Positions 61,661 through 64,000 of a stretch of DNA of 64,000 nt are shown one piece after another. The position numbers were made by a program, and so were the translations under genes. Each line of letters begins with the position of its first letter. Within the stretch, counting starts at the first letter, position 1. The stretch lies in the NCBI RefSeq assembly GCF_035594125.1, contig NC_087176.1:19336591-19400590 (forward strand). Direction: 5' to 3'. The notes under the pieces were generated by a model. That model did not search any database. It was not told where the DNA came from and saw only the letters and a program-made list of their open reading frames with translations. Source of the DNA: Scylla paramamosain. Lineage: Eukaryota; Arthropoda; Malacostraca; Decapoda; Portunidae.

Positions 61661-61948
61661 TTATGACAAAGCTTGAATGTCACTGGTACAAAGTTTGTTC
61701 AGTCTAATCTGTGAAGCTACAAGGACAGGAATTCCCATTGTTCCTTGCTCTCTGAAGATGGCCTCGCTTATGTTGTTAGCAACGCTCAACTGTCCGCCAG
61801 GAAGGAGTGAACCAGTAAACAATGGATCGTGCAAACACACCTTGATGGATCCGTGAGTCGTCATTTGGTGGCGTGATATGAGATGAATGATTCCACCTGC
61901 CTGTCTCTCAGAAAGCCAGAAATAACAGTGAGTGTCTTGATTGGGCAT
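61661..61948 (-). other. Small open frame, 95 codons
   Basis: It has an ATG start and a non-repetitive sequence (MPNQDTHCYFWLSERQ, later GIPVLVASQIRLNKL). An upstream in-frame stop lies eight codons before the ATG. There is no recognised domain. It is plausible as a tiny exon or a chance frame in unique DNA. Confidence 0.15.
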
Positions 61949-61949
61949 T

Positions 61950-63085
61950 GCGAACTCTGCTTCTAGGAAACTTCAAGAATGTATAACATCAACTATATTG
62001 ATGTGTAAGTACTTGTACGCGTGTTTGTGTATGTGCGAAGTTGGCTTTTGTCCCCGTCGTCAAGCCATGTCATCTCTTGTGTAAATATAAAAACTGTTTA
62101 ATTAGATAGCAAAAAGTACACACAGGGGAGCCGTTAGGTCGCCGGCTTCCCTCACCCTCGCGTCCTCATTCAGTCTCCCCCACTCATCCAGGCCTCATTA
62201 CCGTGTTCCTAGCTAATTAGTTTTGTGCTGAAGATCAGGGAATTCTTCTTCTTCAGTAGCTGCCTCTGGCCGTCAAGTGGGCACTGATGGGGATAATCAC
62301 ATTTCACGTTTCCCAAAATGAACGCACCTATGTCCCCAGGCTCCCTCCCACCATTCCAACACAGCTCCTCCACGCCTCACCGAACAGACGGGTACTCATG
62401 CCGCGCCTCGCTCAAGAATGAGTTAGTCTTCAGTTTTCTTCTCTTATAGTAAAAGTCCATATGTTGTGAACTAAATTTATCATCCATAATAATTTTTTTC
62501 TGCCATCTGATGTACAAGTCGCTTATCTTGGTTGATTAACTAAACTGAATTCTACGTGACACCACCAGAACCAGAATAATGTTGGTAAAGTAGCGTCCGT
62601 TTGCTGGATGAGCAAAGGGACAAAATTCCTTTTCCTAATCTGTCTCGACGGGACCCGGAGCCCGGGCTGTCCGAGGAGAGGCAGAGGCGGAGCGGCTCGT
62701 TAACGGGATAAAAACACTCTTCCCCTCTTGGAAAACAAGGTAGCCTGAGCTTTCCCGAGGGGCGCCCCAAGACCGAGGCGGAGAGGGTCGCTTTAAATAA
62801 AGGTACGCGGCACAATACTTTCAGCATAATAAACTTACTTCACTACGTCTACCTTTTGTTTTAGTTTAAAGTGAATTTTACGTTTTTGTTTTATTCATTA
62901 GATATTCATGTATTCATTGCATACCGGTCATTTATTTTCAGGGAGTTGTTTTCCATCACTCTTCACTTGTGCGGGAGGGCGAAACACACCTGCCGCCACC
63001 TGCTTCTTTTACCTGTACAGCAAGCAGGTGAATGCTTATATGTCTACTGAGTGATTTGGATTTTAATTATTTTCTCCCATTTTCT
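61950..63085. other. Unique DNA with a CpG-rich patch at 62640-62800
   Basis: The patch (TCGACGGGACCCGGAGCCCG, AGGGGCGCCCCAAGACCG) stands out from the AT-rich neighbourhood. Next to it is TTTAAATAAAGG near 62793. It could be a regulatory element or an exon remnant; the 91-codon minus-strand frame over it is not recognised. Confidence 0.35.
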
Positions 63086-63089
63086 TTTC

Positions 63090-63120
63090 ACCACCACCAC
63101 CACCACCACCACCACCACCG
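63090..63120. repeat. (CAC)n microsatellite
   Basis: About 10 units. Confidence 0.97.
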
Positions 63121-63307
63121 TCCTCCCCATCACCTTCATTTCATCTTCACGTTCATCATGAGTGTGCTTGTTTACAGGAATGCCTTGGTCGTTCCTCACA
63201 CCACTTGCAACTGTTTGGATTTAAGGCCTCGCTTCTCAGTGGCCACGTTAGAATTCCATAATAAATTGTCCCTCTGACTCTCTTTTTTGTCTCTTTCATG
63301 AGGGGAG

Positions 63308-63309
<2 letters not shown>

Positions 63310-63338
<29 letters not shown>
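63310..63338. repeat. (GA)n microsatellite
   Basis: A 29-bp tract. Confidence 0.97.
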
Positions 63339-63542
63339 ATTACCTATGACCTTCTTCTCCCATCCGTTTGAAATTTCTATTTGCTTTTCTCTCCTTCCTT
63401 CTTTTTTTTTCCATTCTTTTTATCTTCTGAATTCTTATTACGTTCACTTTCACAGTTTTCTTCTTTCTACTATTTTTTTTTTTTCGCTCGTATTTTACAC
63501 TTCCTCAATTTCCCTTTCTTTCCCCTATTGGTTTATTTCTTT

Positions 63543-63544
<2 letters not shown>

Positions 63545-63632
<88 letters not shown>

Positions 63633-63637
63633 TTCTC
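63545..63637. repeat. (CT)n microsatellite
   Basis: CT tract with two TTTC slips at its 3' end, immediately before the possible exon at 63646. Confidence 0.98.
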
Positions 63638-63645
63638 CGATACAG

Positions 63646-63739
63646 GCAATTCAGAAGCACCAAACATAGATAGATGTGATGTGCATATGCCAGAGGGTCG
63701 CTGTTTGTCACCCCGGGTCTTGGAGGCTATGAAGGCTTG
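63646..63739 (+). other. Possible internal exon after a (CT)n tract
   Basis: A ~93-bp (CT)n polypyrimidine run ends in GATACAG, then 94 nt stay open and finish at a GTAATT donor-like site. The open frame reads SEAPNIDRCDVHMPEGR, then CLSPRVLEAMKAW. This is a mixed, non-repetitive composition unlike the surrounding DNA. I do not recognise the protein. If real, the gene continues to the right beyond 63740. Confidence 0.3.
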
Positions 63740-64000
63740 GTAATTTACACACAAGGGGTCCCTTCAGCACTCCCCTGTAACCTTGATCAATGCTCCGTAT
63801 CGGGTTGCTCCGTGGGTCTCTGGTAGCGATCCGTCAGGCGGGCAGCCAGCATGAACCGGCGCCGAGGCCTTTAGATCTCTCTCTCCCCGCCTTGGTGCAT
63901 TCTGGCATTTGCTCTTCATTTCGTGCCTTGTCTTGCTTGTTTGGTCTTCTTGGTCTTGTCGTCGTCGTTTTCGTCATCAGACCATCAGGTTCTAGTCCTC

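Overview
This is a stretch of eukaryotic nuclear DNA, almost certainly from an arthropod and most likely a decapod crustacean (crab, shrimp or crayfish). That is an inference. It rests on extreme microsatellite density (long GA/CT, CA/GT, AT, GGA/TCC, CTT and tetranucleotide tracts make up roughly a tenth of the window by hand tally), arthropod-type non-LTR retrotransposon fragments, AT-rich unique DNA, and no bacterial-style gene packing. I found no rRNA, tRNA, CRISPR or operon. Most long open frames are translations of simple repeats (poly-Ser-Leu, Arg-Glu, Tyr-Ile, Thr-His, Cys-Val) and are not genes.

Layout: 1-8.7 kb holds microsatellites, an A-rich block, a 3'-terminal LINE fragment (minus strand, 852-1164) and two identical 53-bp direct repeats. 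8.98-9.84 kb is a CCTTAAT-rich minisatellite. 9.97-11.70 kb (minus strand) carries the only convincing long gene: an intronless 577-codon frame with a repetitive basic/acidic N-terminal half and two successive retropepsin-like aspartic-protease folds, the first with an intact DSG motif and the second with NTG. A related minisatellite lies at 14.59-15.02 kb. Next comes a broken, internally deleted non-LTR retrotransposon (15.03-17.17 kb). 18.37-19.69 kb is a CTT array punctuated about 40 times by GAAGCT. 20.8-21.2 kb is a degenerate ~150-bp tandem repeat, followed by a near-perfect ~326-bp inverted repeat (21.26-22.08 kb).

The remaining 42 kb is non-coding: microsatellites, short tandem duplications, two TTAA-flanked piggyBac-type MITEs (24.9 and 39.0 kb, with a partial third relative at 27.3 kb), a four-copy SINE-like family, a TA-flanked 489-bp pogo/Tigger-type non-autonomous DNA transposon (51.8-52.3 kb) and a GC-box-like minisatellite (56.0-56.4 kb). 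A few possible exons are listed at low confidence, the best being 63646-63739 and 53500-53660.

There is no evidence for a multi-gene pathway. The items most worth following up are the tandem active/inactive retropepsin protein, the CTT array whose junctions match the heat-shock-element consensus, the large foldback repeat, and the recurrent opposed (GA)n/(CT)n pairs.
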